Notes: generated by a model from the letters alone, not told the origin. A stretch of 64,000 bases of DNA from Paenibacillus sp. 481 (GCF_021223605.1 NZ_CP075175.1:5535501-5599500); one strand, 5' to 3'. Shown: positions 17,105 to 27,349, counted from the stretch's first letter. Program-made: numbers and translations.

Positions 17105-17277
17105 ATGCTTCATTTTTTTAAAATAGGCCGAATAAAGCTAATGCTCCTCTTGTTCAGTGTTTGCTTCCTTACGCTTGTATTCAGTCATACAGCAACAAAG
17201 CACTTGATGTGAGTGGTAGCTCTACAGCAAACGGTGCAGAAGTCATACAGTGGCAAAGAACACGGCACAATAATTAA
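17105..17277 (+). pseudogene. Remnant of a secreted ricin-type beta-trefoil lectin
   Basis: A good ribosome site (GGAGGG, 6 bases) and an ATG at 17105 lead into a signal peptide (MLLLFSVCFLTLVFSHTA), but the frame stops at 17212. In another frame, from 17197, the sequence KALDVSGSSTANGAEVIQWQ follows. This is an excellent match to one repeat of a ricin B-type lectin (Q-x-W repeat), and it stops at 17277. So a secretion signal and a single lectin repeat have been joined by a frameshift and internal deletion. The original protein was probably a secreted sugar-binding hydrolase or toxin component. The stretch from 16841 to 17104 otherwise holds only the regulator promoter region and a palindrome. 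Confidence 0.75.
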
Positions 17278-17366
17278 AAATGGCGAATCGTAAGCGTCAA
17301 TTAACGATTTAACTCTTTCCAGCGCTGGGCCTCTTGGACTCTTTAAAAATGCATGCTCAACATGAA

Positions 17367-17394
17367 GAAAGGGCTGCCGTGTGGCAGCCCTTTC
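17367..17394 (-). terminator. Terminator of the NRPS operon
   Basis: Stem GAAAGGGCTGCC / GGCAGCCCTTTC with a 4-base loop lies 45 bases beyond the stop codon of the last NRPS gene. Read on the minus strand, TTTCTTC follows, a weak U-tract. It marks the end of the large operon. Confidence 0.7.
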
Positions 17395-17438
17395 GCGAAC
17401 AAACTTTCGTGAACAAACTAGATTTAAGATTACAACTG

Positions 17439-20400
17439 CTAAACCTCCGCTGTACGACCCTCTACTGCTCGGTTCAACATTTTTTGCACAATCGCCTGAA
17501 TCACTTTCACATTCTCGTCAATACATCCTGGTAGCAAGACCTCATCGTGCGCCCCCAGCAGTTTATATTCGGCATAAGGCTGCAACGTCGCCTCTCTCCA
17601 CAACAATTGATTCGCCTGATCCTCGATGTTAACGTCCGCGTCATCGGCCACTAAGCCGTGAATAAGTGCAGACACACTGCCTGTATTAATCAATTGGGCG
17701 CCGTATGTCGTATATGCTCTCATTTTCCGTTTTACACGTTCACGAATAAACGGATTGCTGAGCAATTCTTTTTCCATCTCGTCTTCGGCCTCAAGCATGT
17801 GCTCAATATCGCTTTCCGACGTCTCTAGTGAATCAATCGTCCGTTTGTGTGTCGAATCGAGCATCAAAATATCCGACACCTCATAGCCGCGCTGCTCCAT
17901 CGTTTTGGCCACTTCAAACGCTAAATTCCCACCTAAAGAGTAGCCAAGTAATACATAAGGTCCTTGTGGCTGAACCTCGACGACAGCATCCACGAATCGA
18001 TTAAGCATCTCCTCATAGCTGTCGGCATCATCAATATAATCAATACTGTACAGAACGGAATGGCCGTCCATTTTTTTAGCTAAATCCAAATAACTTAATC
18101 CAAAGCCAACCCCTGGCGGTAAGCAAAATACGTTGATCGCCCCATGCTCATTCAATTTAACAAATGGATTGTGGTCATTTTCTTCGAACTCGGATTTTAA
18201 TACCTCAAACGCCATCGTTTCAATCGTTGGTGCTTGGAACACTTTATGCAGCGCAATCGTGACGCCCATTTCATTGAACACGCGTTGAATTAATTGCATT
18301 AAAGTCAAGGAATGTCCGCCTAATTCAAAAAAGTTATCCTGTACGCCAACTCGCTCTCTCCCTAACACCTCTTGCCAAATTTGAGCCAATTGTGCTTCCT
18401 GCGGTGTGCGTGGAGCCACGTATGGTGTGCCTGTTTGTACACTCTGTTCAGGAGCTGGCAGTGCCTTACGATCCACTTTCCCATTCGGCGTCAACGGCAT
18501 CCGTTCAAGCTGTACAAAGTAGGCAGGAATCATATAACTAGGTAACTCTTGTGCTAAAATGCCGCGAAGCTCACTTCCCGAAATCGCCTGTTCTGCCACA
18601 AAATAAGCGCACAATTGCTTCCCACCAGCATCTGTCTCGTATACCGTAACCGTCGCTTCTTGTATCGACGCTACGTTCAACAAGTGAGCTTCCACCTCGC
18701 CCAGCTCAATGCGGAAACCGCGAATCTTGACCTGATCGTCAATGCGGCCGATATATTCAATCGTGCCATCCGGCAGCCATCTCGCCAGATCGCCCGTACG
18801 GTACATCCGTTCACCAGACACAAACGGATTGTCCACGAATTTCTCCGCTGTAAGGTCGAGACGATTCAAGTATCCTCTAGCAACGCCATCCCCAGCAACA
18901 CACAACTCTCCGGCTACCCCGATAGGTTGCAGCTCGTGTTCGCGATTTACGATATAAATCGCCGTTTGACTAAGCGGGCGGCCGATCGGAATCGTGACCG
19001 CATCTGCATCGATTTCATTCACATCGTGGCAAGTAGCAAAAACCGTGCTTTCCGTAGGCCCGTACACATGCTTTATTTTTTTCGGCCCCAAATATTGAAG
19101 AGCTTTCCGCACATGACTAATCGATACTCGCTCTCCACCAAACAACACAGCACGTATATATTTAAAACAATCTACATTCATATCTACCAACACGTTAAAC
19201 AACGCAGTCGTGATGAACGTCACCGTGATGCGTTCCCGCTCCATGACGGTCGCCAATTGTCCAATTTCCTGTAGTGTCGACTGCGAAATCATAATGAGCT
19301 GCGCTCCATTTAATAAGGCACCGTATATATCAAATGTGGAGCCATCGAAGGCATAGCTAGATAGTTGCAGCACGCGATCCTCAGCGTGAATGTCGATATA
19401 GTTCGTGTCCTTAACGACTCGAATGATGTTGCGATGGTTCGTTAAGTTACCTTTCGGCTTGCCCGTTGTACCTGATGTATAGATGACGTAAGCTAAGTTC
19501 GTCGCCCCATTGTTCAATGCCAAATTCGAACGATCTTCGCTAAACGATTGCTCATCATCTAAGATAACGATTTGTGTCGCGACAGGACTAACAATGCCTG
19601 TAACAGCTTGCTCATCCGCATGTTCAGCATCGCTATCGGAACCAAGAGCTTCAGCATCCAACTTATCAAGCTGCCCTACTTCCACTCCTTCGGCTTCAGA
19701 CACCCCCGGAATTCGCTCCTGCAAATGACGCTGTACCAAAATAACTTGCGCCCCACAGTCTTCCAGCATATAGCGTATCCGCTCTTCTGGATACTGGGGA
19801 TCGATCGGCACGTATGCTCCGCCAGCTTTTAAAATCGCCCAAATCCCTACTATCATGTCGAGCGACCGCTCGGCCATCAGTGCGACCAAACCGTCCGCCT
19901 GAACACCTTTGGCTCGCAGCGTTCGGGCCAATTGGTTTGCCCGTTCGTTCAGTTCACTGTACGTCAGCGTTTCACCCTCATAACGAACGGCCACGGCATG
20001 CGGGTTGCGTTCCACCTGCGCCTCGAACAGCTGATGAATCGTGCTATCACGTGGATAATCCGTATTCGTATTATTGAAGTTCTCTACCAACTGAGCCCGT
20101 TCATCCGCCGTCGTTATATTTAAGCCCGACAGCTTCATATGCGGGTCAGCGACGATAGCTGCAAGCAATTGATTAAAATGCAGTGCCAACCGCTCGACCG
20201 TATCGTGGCGATACAAAGCCGTCGCATATTCAAAGCCGCACGCAATACCATCCTCGAATGGCTCCGCATGGAAAGTCAGATCGAACTTAGCCGTCTTATG
20301 CTCGCTTGGATAAGAAGTGAGTTGCAGCTCATCGATTTGGAAGTCGCCTTGCTCCGTATTTTCCAGACTGAACATCGTATCAAATAACGGATTACGACTT

Positions 20401-23400
20401 AAATCCCGCGCTGGCTGCAACCGCTCGACCAATTCCTCGAACGGATAATCCTGATGCTCGAATGCACCGAGGGTCGTTTCCTTCGTTTGCTGCAAAAAGT
20501 CCCAAAACGTTTTTTCGCCCGCTGGATAACTGCGAATCGCGAGCGTATTTACAAACATCCCGATAAGCGGTTCTAAATCCGTATGTGTTCTACCAGACAC
20601 CGGAGTTCCCACAATAATATCTTCTTGCCCCGTATACTTATGAAGCAACGTCGTATAGGCTGACAGCAATACCATGTATAACGTCGTTCCTGTCTGCGCA
20701 GCAAGGGCTTGCAACTGCGCAGTTATGTGCCCATCAATCGTCAGCGGAACGAGTCCGCCGTCATACCGTTGGATCGCAGGCCGCACATAATCGGTCGGCA
20801 TTTCCAGCACAGGCAGCGTTCCGTGCAGCTGCTCCAACCAGTACTGCTCCTGCTGCTTGCTTCGCGCATGCTGCGCTTCCGATTGCTGCCATACGGCATA
20901 GTCCTTATATTGAATGCGTAAAGGAAACAATTGCTCCCCACGATATAACTGAACAAATTCATCGACCAAAATGCCCATCGACACGCCGTCTGAAACAATA
21001 TGATGCATATCCACCATCATCAGATGGCGCTGCTCTGTCAGTTCGATAAGTACGACGCGAAGCAACGGCGGTTCATTCAAGTCAAATACACGAATAAATT
21101 GCTGCACAAGCTGTTCGGCCTCTGCTTCATTGGCTTGGACAACTTGTACCGTAAAGCTCACTTCAGGCAGCACTCGCTGCACAGGCTCACCATTCACCAT
21201 TTCAAAGCCTGTACGCAAAATTTCATGCCGAGTTACTAGCTCACGAAACGCCGCGTTGAACCGTTTCCGATCAAGCTTTCCTTCCACGACCATGACCAAC
21301 GGCATGTTGTAGCTTGTGTCTGTTCCTTCAAGCTGCTGCACAATAAACAGCCGCTTTTGCGCGGAAGACACTGGATAGAAGTCACGCTCTTCTACTCGTG
21401 AAATGGCTGCATACGTGTGCTGCTCCATTCCCGAAATCGCCTGAGCCATCTCTTCCAGCACAGGGTATCGGAATACATCACGCAACGGCAAATGAATGTT
21501 CATCTCTTTGTACAGCCTGCTTACTAACGCAGTCGCGCGTAAAGAATGGCCGCCTAGATCAAAGAAATTGTCCTGCACGCCTACTTTCGTCTGAGTAGAA
21601 AGTCCGAGCACCGTTTTCCATAGCTCGACCAATTGCGCTTCTAACGCGTTGCGCGGTGCAACGTACATCGTACCCGTGTGAAGGCTTCCCTCTGGAGCAG
21701 GCAGCGCCTTACGGTCCAGCTTTCCGTTCGCGGTTAGTGGCATGCGCGTTAGCTGGACAAAATACGAAGGGATCATATAGCTAGGAACGGCCTGCGATAG
21801 TGCAGTGCGCAGCTCGCTAACCGTAAGATCCTTGTCTGCGACATAGTATGCGCAGAGCACTTTTGCACCGTGTTCATCGTCCCGTGCAACCGCAGCAGCT
21901 TCTTGAATGTGCGCCAACTGCAACAAATGGGCTTCCACTTCACCAAGCTCGATCCGGTAGCCGCGAATTTTGACTTGATCATCAATGCGCCCTAAATACT
22001 CGATGTTGCCATCTGGCAGCCATTTTGCCAAATCGCCAGTACAATATATTCGTTCCGTTTGTGCCCCTTGTCCCTCTTGTCGCGCTTCTTCCGCTTGTTC
22101 CCCAGCCGCTAGAGAAATTTCAATAAACTTCTCCGCCGTCAGCTCCGGACGGTTCAAGTACCCATTTACCGTGCCTGCTCCCGCAATACATAGCTCTCCT
22201 GCAACACCGATCGGCTGCATTTGATGGTCGCGATTTAAAATGTAGACCCGTTTATTTGCAATCGGCTTGCCGATCGGAACATTAGTTGGCTCATGCTCCG
22301 TACTACGGCAACGGTAGTACGTTGCACAAACCGTACCTTCTGTCGGCCCATACGAGTTAACGATTTCTGCCGCCGCCAAGTTTGAATAATATTCCTTCCT
22401 TAATACATCCCCGCCGGACACAAACAATCTCACCGAATGATCAGCGGTTAGCCAGACATTCAATTCGTTCAATAGCAACGGTGAGCAAGAAACAACGGTC
22501 ACGTTGCTTGCCGTCACTTTTTCAGCCAGCTTAGCACCATCCATGACTTCGTCTTTATTTACAATGACAATGCTTGCCCCTGTTGCGAGCGCCGGATACA
22601 GTTCTTCTACCGTTGTATCAAATGAAATGGAAGCTTGCAGTAACACGCGATCTTTCGCACTTATGCGGAAATAATCAATAAAGCTATGGACATAACTCCA
22701 TACTTGTTGATGGGTCACTATAACCCCTTTCGGGTTGCCTGTCGTACCCGATGTATAAATGACGTACGCAATGTGTTCCGGCCGATGGACGTACGGAACA
22801 TTCGTGCCATCAGCATCATACACCTGCTCATCATCGGCAACGAGCACCGTGCCTGCGTACGCAACATGATTGTGCAAGTGTGCTTGTAGATGACGTTGCG
22901 TCAATAACCATGCGGCACCTGAATCTTGCAACATATATTGAATGCGCTCCTCAGGGTAGTCAGGGTCGATTGGTACGTATGCACCGCCAGCTTTTAAAAT
23001 GGCCAAGATTCCGACCATCATCTCCAACGAACGCTCGACCATAATACCTACGAACTGCTCGGCTTGCACACCGTTCGCTCTAAGCTTACGCGCCAAGCGA
23101 TTGGCACGCTCATTCAGCTCGCGATACGTCAGCTGATTGCCGTCATGGATGACCGCTATCGCGTCAGGCGTACGGGCTGCCTGTTCTTCGATGACTTGCG
23201 GCAACGTACACGCTAACGGAACGTCCGCCGCTGTATCGTTAAATACGTTAACGATGTGCGTGGCCTCCGCGGCTGTGATGATGCCTAGCTGCGCCAACGT
23301 TGCATGCGGATTACGCACAACATGGTGGAGCAGTTGCTCAAAGTGACCTGCCATCCGTGCAATCGTGTCCTGCTTGTACAACGCAGTCGCAAACTCAAAG

Positions 23401-26400
23401 CTGCACAACAACTCCTCGTCGCCTTCAGTCACCGTCAAATCAAGGTCAAACTTCGCCATTCCACGTTCACTCGGATACGGCTTCAGTTGCAACCCTTCGA
23501 TATCGAACTCCCCTTGCTCTATATTTTGCAGAGCGAACATGACGTCAAACAGGGGATTACGGCTCAAATCCCTTGTTACTTGAACACGTTCAACGAGTTC
23601 TTCAAACGGATAGTCTTGATGATCGAACGCACCTAAGGTCGTTTCTTTGACTTCCGCTAAAAAAGACATAAACGATTTATCGCCCGCTGGGTAACTGCGC
23701 AGTGCGAGCGTATTGACGAACATGCCAATCAACGGCTGTACGTCCCCATGAGTTCTACCCGCAATCGGCGTACCGACGATAATATCTTCCTGCCCCGTAT
23801 ACTTGTGCAGCAAAATTGTATAGGCAGCAAGCAGTACCATATACAACGTCGTTCTACTTTCTGCGGCTAATCGGCGCAGTTCCTCGCTCTGTTGCGCGTC
23901 GATTACAAATTCGTACGTATGTCCTTCATAACTTTGCACCGCAGGTCGCGTGAAGTCAGTCGGCATTTCCAATACGGGTAAATGCCCGCCGAGCACTTCC
24001 AGCCAGTACGCTTCGTGCTTGTCCAACTGCTCCTTATGCGAAGCAGACTGCTGCCAAGCTGCATAATCCTTATACTGAATTCGTAAAGGTGCCAATTCCT
24101 CTTTCGCATACAGGTGGACAAACTCTTCCACCAAAATACCCATTGACGTACCATCCGAAATAATATGATGCATATCGAACATTAAAATGTGACGCTCGCT
24201 CGCTAGTGCAATGAGTCCGACTCTTAATAACGGCGGTTGCTCCAAGTTAAATTCGCGCACAAAATGCTGAACAGCTTCACCTGCTTCTGCTTCGCTGGCG
24301 ACGTGAAGCACCTCAACTGCAAATGGCACTTCTGGATATATACGTTGCACGGGTTCGCCATTTACCATTTCGAATCCCGTTCGCAGCGTGTCATGGCGGG
24401 CAATCAACCCGCGGAAAGCTGCTGCAAACCGCTCCTGATCCAATGGGCCTTCCAGCAGCATGACGCCTGGCATGTTATAGCTTTGCTCCGCACCTTCCAG
24501 CTGCTGCAAAATGTAGATTCGTTTCTGTGCAGACGAGACGGGATAATACGCTTGCAGCTCGGCTTGTGGGATGGAGACAAATTCCTTCTGTTCCGTCGTA
24601 GTGATGAATTCCGCCATCTGTTCGAGAACAGGGTGGCGGAACACATCGCGCAGCGTCAAGCTAATATCGAGCTGCTTGTGCAACTTGCTTACGAGCAGCG
24701 TTGCACGCAGCGAGTGTCCACCAAGGTCAAAGAAGCTGTCTGTCACACTGACCTGATCCAGCCCGAGCACCTCTTGCCACACATGTGCAAGTTGCGCTTC
24801 AAGCTCCGTGCGCGGTGCCACATACGCAGCGGCTGCCTGTAAGTGAAGCTCTGGCGCAGGCAGCGCTTTGCGATCGAGCTTACCGTTTGGCGTGAGGGGC
24901 ATGCGATCCAGCTGCACGAAAAAGGCAGGGATCATATAGGCCGGCAGTTCAGCGGCCAATTCCTCACGCAGCCCACTAATCGTAAACGCATGTGCCGCAG
25001 ACTCAGCCACGATATACGCGCATAGCTGCTTCTCGCCCGCCTCCGTCTCGCGGACAACAACGGCCACATCTTGAAGCGCAGGCTTCGCAAACAAGTGAGC
25101 TTCAATTTCACCCAATTCGATGCGGAAACCACGAATTTTGACTTGATCGTCGATGCGCCCAACATACTCGATCGTGCCATCAGGCAGCCATTTGGCTAAG
25201 TCTCCTGAGCGATACATCCGTTCACCAGCTACGAACGGGTTGGCGACGAACTTCGCTGCGGTTAACTCGGGGCGATTCAAGTACCCGCGGGCTAAACCAT
25301 CTCCCGCGATGCACAACTCGCCAGCAACGCCGATTGGTTGCAGTCCGTTATCCCGATTTACGATATAAATGGACGTATTGCTAATCGGTGCGCCAATCGG
25401 AATAGATGCCGTATTTGCATCTAGCTCCGTAACTTCGAAGCATGTCGCAAAGACGGTGCTCTCCGTTGGCCCATACGCATTTTTAATGATGCCTGGCCCA
25501 ACAACGGCAAGTGCTTTGCGGACATGATTGACCGATATCCGCTCTCCACCCACGAGTACGGCACGCATATGCCGCAAGCAAGTCGCGTCGATATCCACGA
25601 GTACATTAAATAGCGCTGTCGTAATAAAAGTGATCGTAACGCGTTCTTGCTCGATAAAATGTGCTAGTTGGCTGATGTCCAGCAGCGTCTCACGCGGAAT
25701 AAGGGCCAGCCTTGCTCCATTTAGGAGTGCGCCATAAATATCGAACGTTGAACCGTCAAACGCGTAGCTTGACAATTGCAAGACAGCATCCTGCGCCGTA
25801 ATCTCAATGTAATTCGTCTGCTTGACAACCCGCATGATGTTGCGGTGAGTCGTTAAATTACCCTTCGGCTTGCCCGTTGTACCAGACGTATAGATGACGT
25901 AAGCTACACTAGTCGGTTCGGTGTTCAGGTCCAAATTCGAACCGTCTGCGTTGTACGATTGCTCATCGTCCAGCACTACAATCGAATCCAACATCGGCGT
26001 CGATTCAAGCGCGCTAGTCGAACCCAGCTCCAATTCCAACGCCACAGCAACATCACCAATCGCCACGGCCCCTTCGCCAGCTGCATTCTGTAGCTCAGCT
26101 ACTGCGCCAACTTCATCCTGCGGCTCAGCCAGCGGAATGCGGTCAAGTAAGTGACGCTGCGCCAGCACCATTTTCGTGCCAGAGTCTTCTAACATGAAGC
26201 GGATACGATCGGCCGGATACGCAGGATCAATCGGCACATAGCCTCCACCTGCTTTTAAAATAGCTAAAATACCTACAATCATATCCAAGGAACGATCAGC
26301 TAGCAGACCAACCAAATATTCAGCCTCTACGCCTTTGCCTCTTAACGTTCTCGCTAAACGGTTCGCTCGCTCATTAAGTTCACGATACGTCAGCGTATGT

Positions 26401-27260
26401 TGTTCATAACTAACGGCTGCTGCATCTGGGGTATGAGCCACCTGCTCCTCAAACCATTCATGTATCGTCTTATGTTTCGGATAATCCGTTTCGGTATCAT
26501 TAAACAGGGTGAGCAGTTGATGCTGCTCCTCATCGGATAGCACGCTTACTTGACCCAGCTCAAGCTCTGGCTGAAATAGCACAACTTCAAGCAAACGCAA
26601 CAAATGATCCACCATTTGCTCGATAAAACCATGCTCATAATGCTGTTCATTAAAGCTAACATTTAAGTGCAGGACGCCATTTTCGGTCTCAAAATGAAAC
26701 ACGGTGTCCGCCACGGCACGTTGTGCAACGGTGTGAATATGTATATTTTTGTACAGAACAATCGTGCTAATGGTTGGTATACCTGCAGAATCGACATGTA
26801 TAGGGAGCTGTTGCACCATTTTTCGGAAAGGAATTTGTTGATGCGTAAGCGCTTCGCTGATCGTCGTTTTAACTTGGCCTAGCAGTGATTTGAACGTGGT
26901 CGTGCTGCTCACCTTATTTTTTAAAATGACAAAGTCATTAATGGGTGGATCCGCGTCGGGCGAGGTACTAGTCGTAGGCATACCTACTAATATATGCTCT
27001 TGGTTCGTATATTTAGATAGCAAGCCGTTTACGCCTGCTAATAAAATCATATACACCGCCATATCGATTCCGTTAGCTAATGTTAATATTCGCTTCGACA
27101 GTTCCGATGGCAGCGTACGATGTAATGTTCTTAATGTAAATGTTTCAACCTGCTCTGTGCTTTTGTTGGACGACTTATGATAAGGCAACACCGTAAGTTC
27201 ATCTTCGGGGTCAAATTTTTCCTGCCAATAAAGTTCTTCCTGCTCAAACATCGACTTCAT
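17439..27260 (-). CDS. pbtC: Nonribosomal peptide synthetase, last subunit (modules 11-13 plus thioesterase), PbtC-like
   Basis: 3273 residues; the ATG has AAGGAGG 7 bases upstream. Domain order: half condensation domain (1-245), A11 (252-790), T11 (Ser850), C12 (903-1330), A12 (1338-1845), T12 (Ser1906), C13 (1957-2385), A13 (2394-2925), T13 (Ser2984) and thioesterase (about 3035-3260; nucleophile Ser3108 in GYSLGG, His in GAHDEV). Both complete C domains keep HHxxxDG. There is no epimerase, so residues 11-13 should be L. Codes read Ile, Lys-like and Ile. The thioesterase would release and probably cyclise the chain. It lies 134 bases after the preceding NRPS gene, with a hairpin in the gap. 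The name is inferred from the 5+5+3 layout I recall for the paenibacterin synthetase. Confidence 0.85.
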   Translation of the reverse strand: MKSMFEQEELYWQEKFDPEDELTVLPYHKSSNKSTEQVETFTLRTLHRTLPSELSKRILTLANGIDMAVYMILLAGVNGLLSKYTNQEHILVGMPTTSTSPDADPPINDFVILKNKVSSTTTFKSLLGQVKTTISEALTHQQIPFRKMVQQLPIHVDSAGIPTISTIVLYKNIHIHTVAQRAVADTVFHFETENGVLHLNVSFNEQHYEHGFIEQMVDHLLRLLEVVLFQPELELGQVSVLSDEEQHQLLTLFNDTETDYPKHKTIHEWFEEQVAHTPDAAAVSYEQHTLTYRELNERANRLARTLRGKGVEAEYLVGLLADRSLDMIVGILAILKAGGGYVPIDPAYPADRIRFMLEDSGTKMVLAQRHLLDRIPLAEPQDEVGAVAELQNAAGEGAVAIGDVAVALELELGSTSALESTPMLDSIVVLDDEQSYNADGSNLDLNTEPTSVAYVIYTSGTTGKPKGNLTTHRNIMRVVKQTNYIEITAQDAVLQLSSYAFDGSTFDIYGALLNGARLALIPRETLLDISQLAHFIEQERVTITFITTALFNVLVDIDATCLRHMRAVLVGGERISVNHVRKALAVVGPGIIKNAYGPTESTVFATCFEVTELDANTASIPIGAPISNTSIYIVNRDNGLQPIGVAGELCIAGDGLARGYLNRPELTAAKFVANPFVAGERMYRSGDLAKWLPDGTIEYVGRIDDQVKIRGFRIELGEIEAHLFAKPALQDVAVVVRETEAGEKQLCAYIVAESAAHAFTISGLREELAAELPAYMIPAFFVQLDRMPLTPNGKLDRKALPAPELHLQAAAAYVAPRTELEAQLAHVWQEVLGLDQVSVTDSFFDLGGHSLRATLLVSKLHKQLDISLTLRDVFRHPVLEQMAEFITTTEQKEFVSIPQAELQAYYPVSSAQKRIYILQQLEGAEQSYNMPGVMLLEGPLDQERFAAAFRGLIARHDTLRTGFEMVNGEPVQRIYPEVPFAVEVLHVASEAEAGEAVQHFVREFNLEQPPLLRVGLIALASERHILMFDMHHIISDGTSMGILVEEFVHLYAKEELAPLRIQYKDYAAWQQSASHKEQLDKHEAYWLEVLGGHLPVLEMPTDFTRPAVQSYEGHTYEFVIDAQQSEELRRLAAESRTTLYMVLLAAYTILLHKYTGQEDIIVGTPIAGRTHGDVQPLIGMFVNTLALRSYPAGDKSFMSFLAEVKETTLGAFDHQDYPFEELVERVQVTRDLSRNPLFDVMFALQNIEQGEFDIEGLQLKPYPSERGMAKFDLDLTVTEGDEELLCSFEFATALYKQDTIARMAGHFEQLLHHVVRNPHATLAQLGIITAAEATHIVNVFNDTAADVPLACTLPQVIEEQAARTPDAIAVIHDGNQLTYRELNERANRLARKLRANGVQAEQFVGIMVERSLEMMVGILAILKAGGAYVPIDPDYPEERIQYMLQDSGAAWLLTQRHLQAHLHNHVAYAGTVLVADDEQVYDADGTNVPYVHRPEHIAYVIYTSGTTGNPKGVIVTHQQVWSYVHSFIDYFRISAKDRVLLQASISFDTTVEELYPALATGASIVIVNKDEVMDGAKLAEKVTASNVTVVSCSPLLLNELNVWLTADHSVRLFVSGGDVLRKEYYSNLAAAEIVNSYGPTEGTVCATYYRCRSTEHEPTNVPIGKPIANKRVYILNRDHQMQPIGVAGELCIAGAGTVNGYLNRPELTAEKFIEISLAAGEQAEEARQEGQGAQTERIYCTGDLAKWLPDGNIEYLGRIDDQVKIRGYRIELGEVEAHLLQLAHIQEAAAVARDDEHGAKVLCAYYVADKDLTVSELRTALSQAVPSYMIPSYFVQLTRMPLTANGKLDRKALPAPEGSLHTGTMYVAPRNALEAQLVELWKTVLGLSTQTKVGVQDNFFDLGGHSLRATALVSRLYKEMNIHLPLRDVFRYPVLEEMAQAISGMEQHTYAAISRVEERDFYPVSSAQKRLFIVQQLEGTDTSYNMPLVMVVEGKLDRKRFNAAFRELVTRHEILRTGFEMVNGEPVQRVLPEVSFTVQVVQANEAEAEQLVQQFIRVFDLNEPPLLRVVLIELTEQRHLMMVDMHHIVSDGVSMGILVDEFVQLYRGEQLFPLRIQYKDYAVWQQSEAQHARSKQQEQYWLEQLHGTLPVLEMPTDYVRPAIQRYDGGLVPLTIDGHITAQLQALAAQTGTTLYMVLLSAYTTLLHKYTGQEDIIVGTPVSGRTHTDLEPLIGMFVNTLAIRSYPAGEKTFWDFLQQTKETTLGAFEHQDYPFEELVERLQPARDLSRNPLFDTMFSLENTEQGDFQIDELQLTSYPSEHKTAKFDLTFHAEPFEDGIACGFEYATALYRHDTVERLALHFNQLLAAIVADPHMKLSGLNITTADERAQLVENFNNTNTDYPRDSTIHQLFEAQVERNPHAVAVRYEGETLTYSELNERANQLARTLRAKGVQADGLVALMAERSLDMIVGIWAILKAGGAYVPIDPQYPEERIRYMLEDCGAQVILVQRHLQERIPGVSEAEGVEVGQLDKLDAEALGSDSDAEHADEQAVTGIVSPVATQIVILDDEQSFSEDRSNLALNNGATNLAYVIYTSGTTGKPKGNLTNHRNIIRVVKDTNYIDIHAEDRVLQLSSYAFDGSTFDIYGALLNGAQLIMISQSTLQEIGQLATVMERERITVTFITTALFNVLVDMNVDCFKYIRAVLFGGERVSISHVRKALQYLGPKKIKHVYGPTESTVFATCHDVNEIDADAVTIPIGRPLSQTAIYIVNREHELQPIGVAGELCVAGDGVARGYLNRLDLTAEKFVDNPFVSGERMYRTGDLARWLPDGTIEYIGRIDDQVKIRGFRIELGEVEAHLLNVASIQEATVTVYETDAGGKQLCAYFVAEQAISGSELRGILAQELPSYMIPAYFVQLERMPLTPNGKVDRKALPAPEQSVQTGTPYVAPRTPQEAQLAQIWQEVLGRERVGVQDNFFELGGHSLTLMQLIQRVFNEMGVTIALHKVFQAPTIETMAFEVLKSEFEENDHNPFVKLNEHGAINVFCLPPGVGFGLSYLDLAKKMDGHSVLYSIDYIDDADSYEEMLNRFVDAVVEVQPQGPYVLLGYSLGGNLAFEVAKTMEQRGYEVSDILMLDSTHKRTIDSLETSESDIEHMLEAEDEMEKELLSNPFIRERVKRKMRAYTTYGAQLINTGSVSALIHGLVADDADVNIEDQANQLLWREATLQPYAEYKLLGAHDEVLLPGCIDENVKVIQAIVQKMLNRAVEGRTAEV
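17470..18150 (-). other. Terminal thioesterase domain
   Basis: Alpha/beta-hydrolase with FCLPPGVGFGLSYLDLA at the oxyanion region, GYSLGGNLAFEVA (Ser codon at 17937-17939), an Asp in HGLVADDADV and catalytic His in LLGAHDEVLLP. By analogy with paenibacterin it would join the carboxyl of Ile13 to the Thr3 hydroxyl; this is inference. Confidence 0.85.
18180..21390 (-). other. NRPS module 13 (C-A-T), predicted L-Ile
   Basis: The C domain is of the L-to-L type (PVSSAQKRLFIVQQ; MHHIVSDGVSMG near 20975-21009). Specificity positions read in the A domain: D235 G236 F239 F278 L299 G301 V322 V330 F331, close to the Ile code DGFFLGVVYK. The carrier domain (LGGHSLTLMQ) diverges from all others in the cluster, as expected for one that hands over to a thioesterase. 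The A domain has an acidic insertion after the A2 region (EGVEVGQLDKLDAEAL). Confidence 0.75.
21415..24555 (-). other. NRPS module 12 (C-A-T), predicted L-Lys (cationic)
   Basis: L-to-L type C domain (MHHIISDGTSMG near 24141-24175). Specificity positions: D235 T236 E239 S278 F299 S301 S322 V330 C331. The nearest code I recall is the Lys code DAESIGSVCK of bacitracin synthetase, so a basic residue is likely. The match is imperfect, so confidence is modest. T domain Ser codon at 21543-21545. Confidence 0.5.
24590..26506 (-). other. NRPS module 11 (A-T), predicted L-Ile
   Basis: The module has no full C domain of its own; the condensation domain that serves it is at the end of the preceding subunit. 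Specificity positions: D235 G236 F239 F278 L299 G301 A322 V330 F331, near-identical to module 13, so Ile (or Val). T domain Ser codon at 24711-24713. A hydrophobic/acidic insertion (AVAIGDVAVALELELGS) interrupts the N-terminal A subdomain. Confidence 0.7.
26507..27260 (-). other. Half condensation domain at the N-terminus of PbtC-like subunit
   Basis: About 250 residues align with only the C-terminal lobe of a condensation domain, beginning at the conserved YW (EELYWQEKFDPEDELTVLPY). The donor lobe with the HHxxxDG centre is missing. Later motifs are degenerate: INDFVILKN where active domains have IGMFVNTLA, and IPFRKMVQQL where others have YPFEELVER. It cannot be catalytic and is likely a docking element for the preceding subunit. 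Confidence 0.8.
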
Positions 27261-27349
27261 CTATAACCCTCCTTGTAAAATGTCACCTATCGCACAATCC
27301 ACTACCTATGCCCAAGGGGAATCATGAATGATTACATGACGATCACTTG

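Noticed and set aside
18615-19274. Plus-strand ORF of about 219 codons antisense to NRPS module 13
   Set aside because: It mirrors conserved adenylation motifs in the opposite strand, has no ribosome site or recognisable domain, and similar antisense ORFs recur at the same place in other modules.
24237-24842. Plus-strand ORF of about 201 codons antisense to C12/T11
   Set aside because: Shadow of the NRPS coding strand; recurring equivalents occur opposite other modules.
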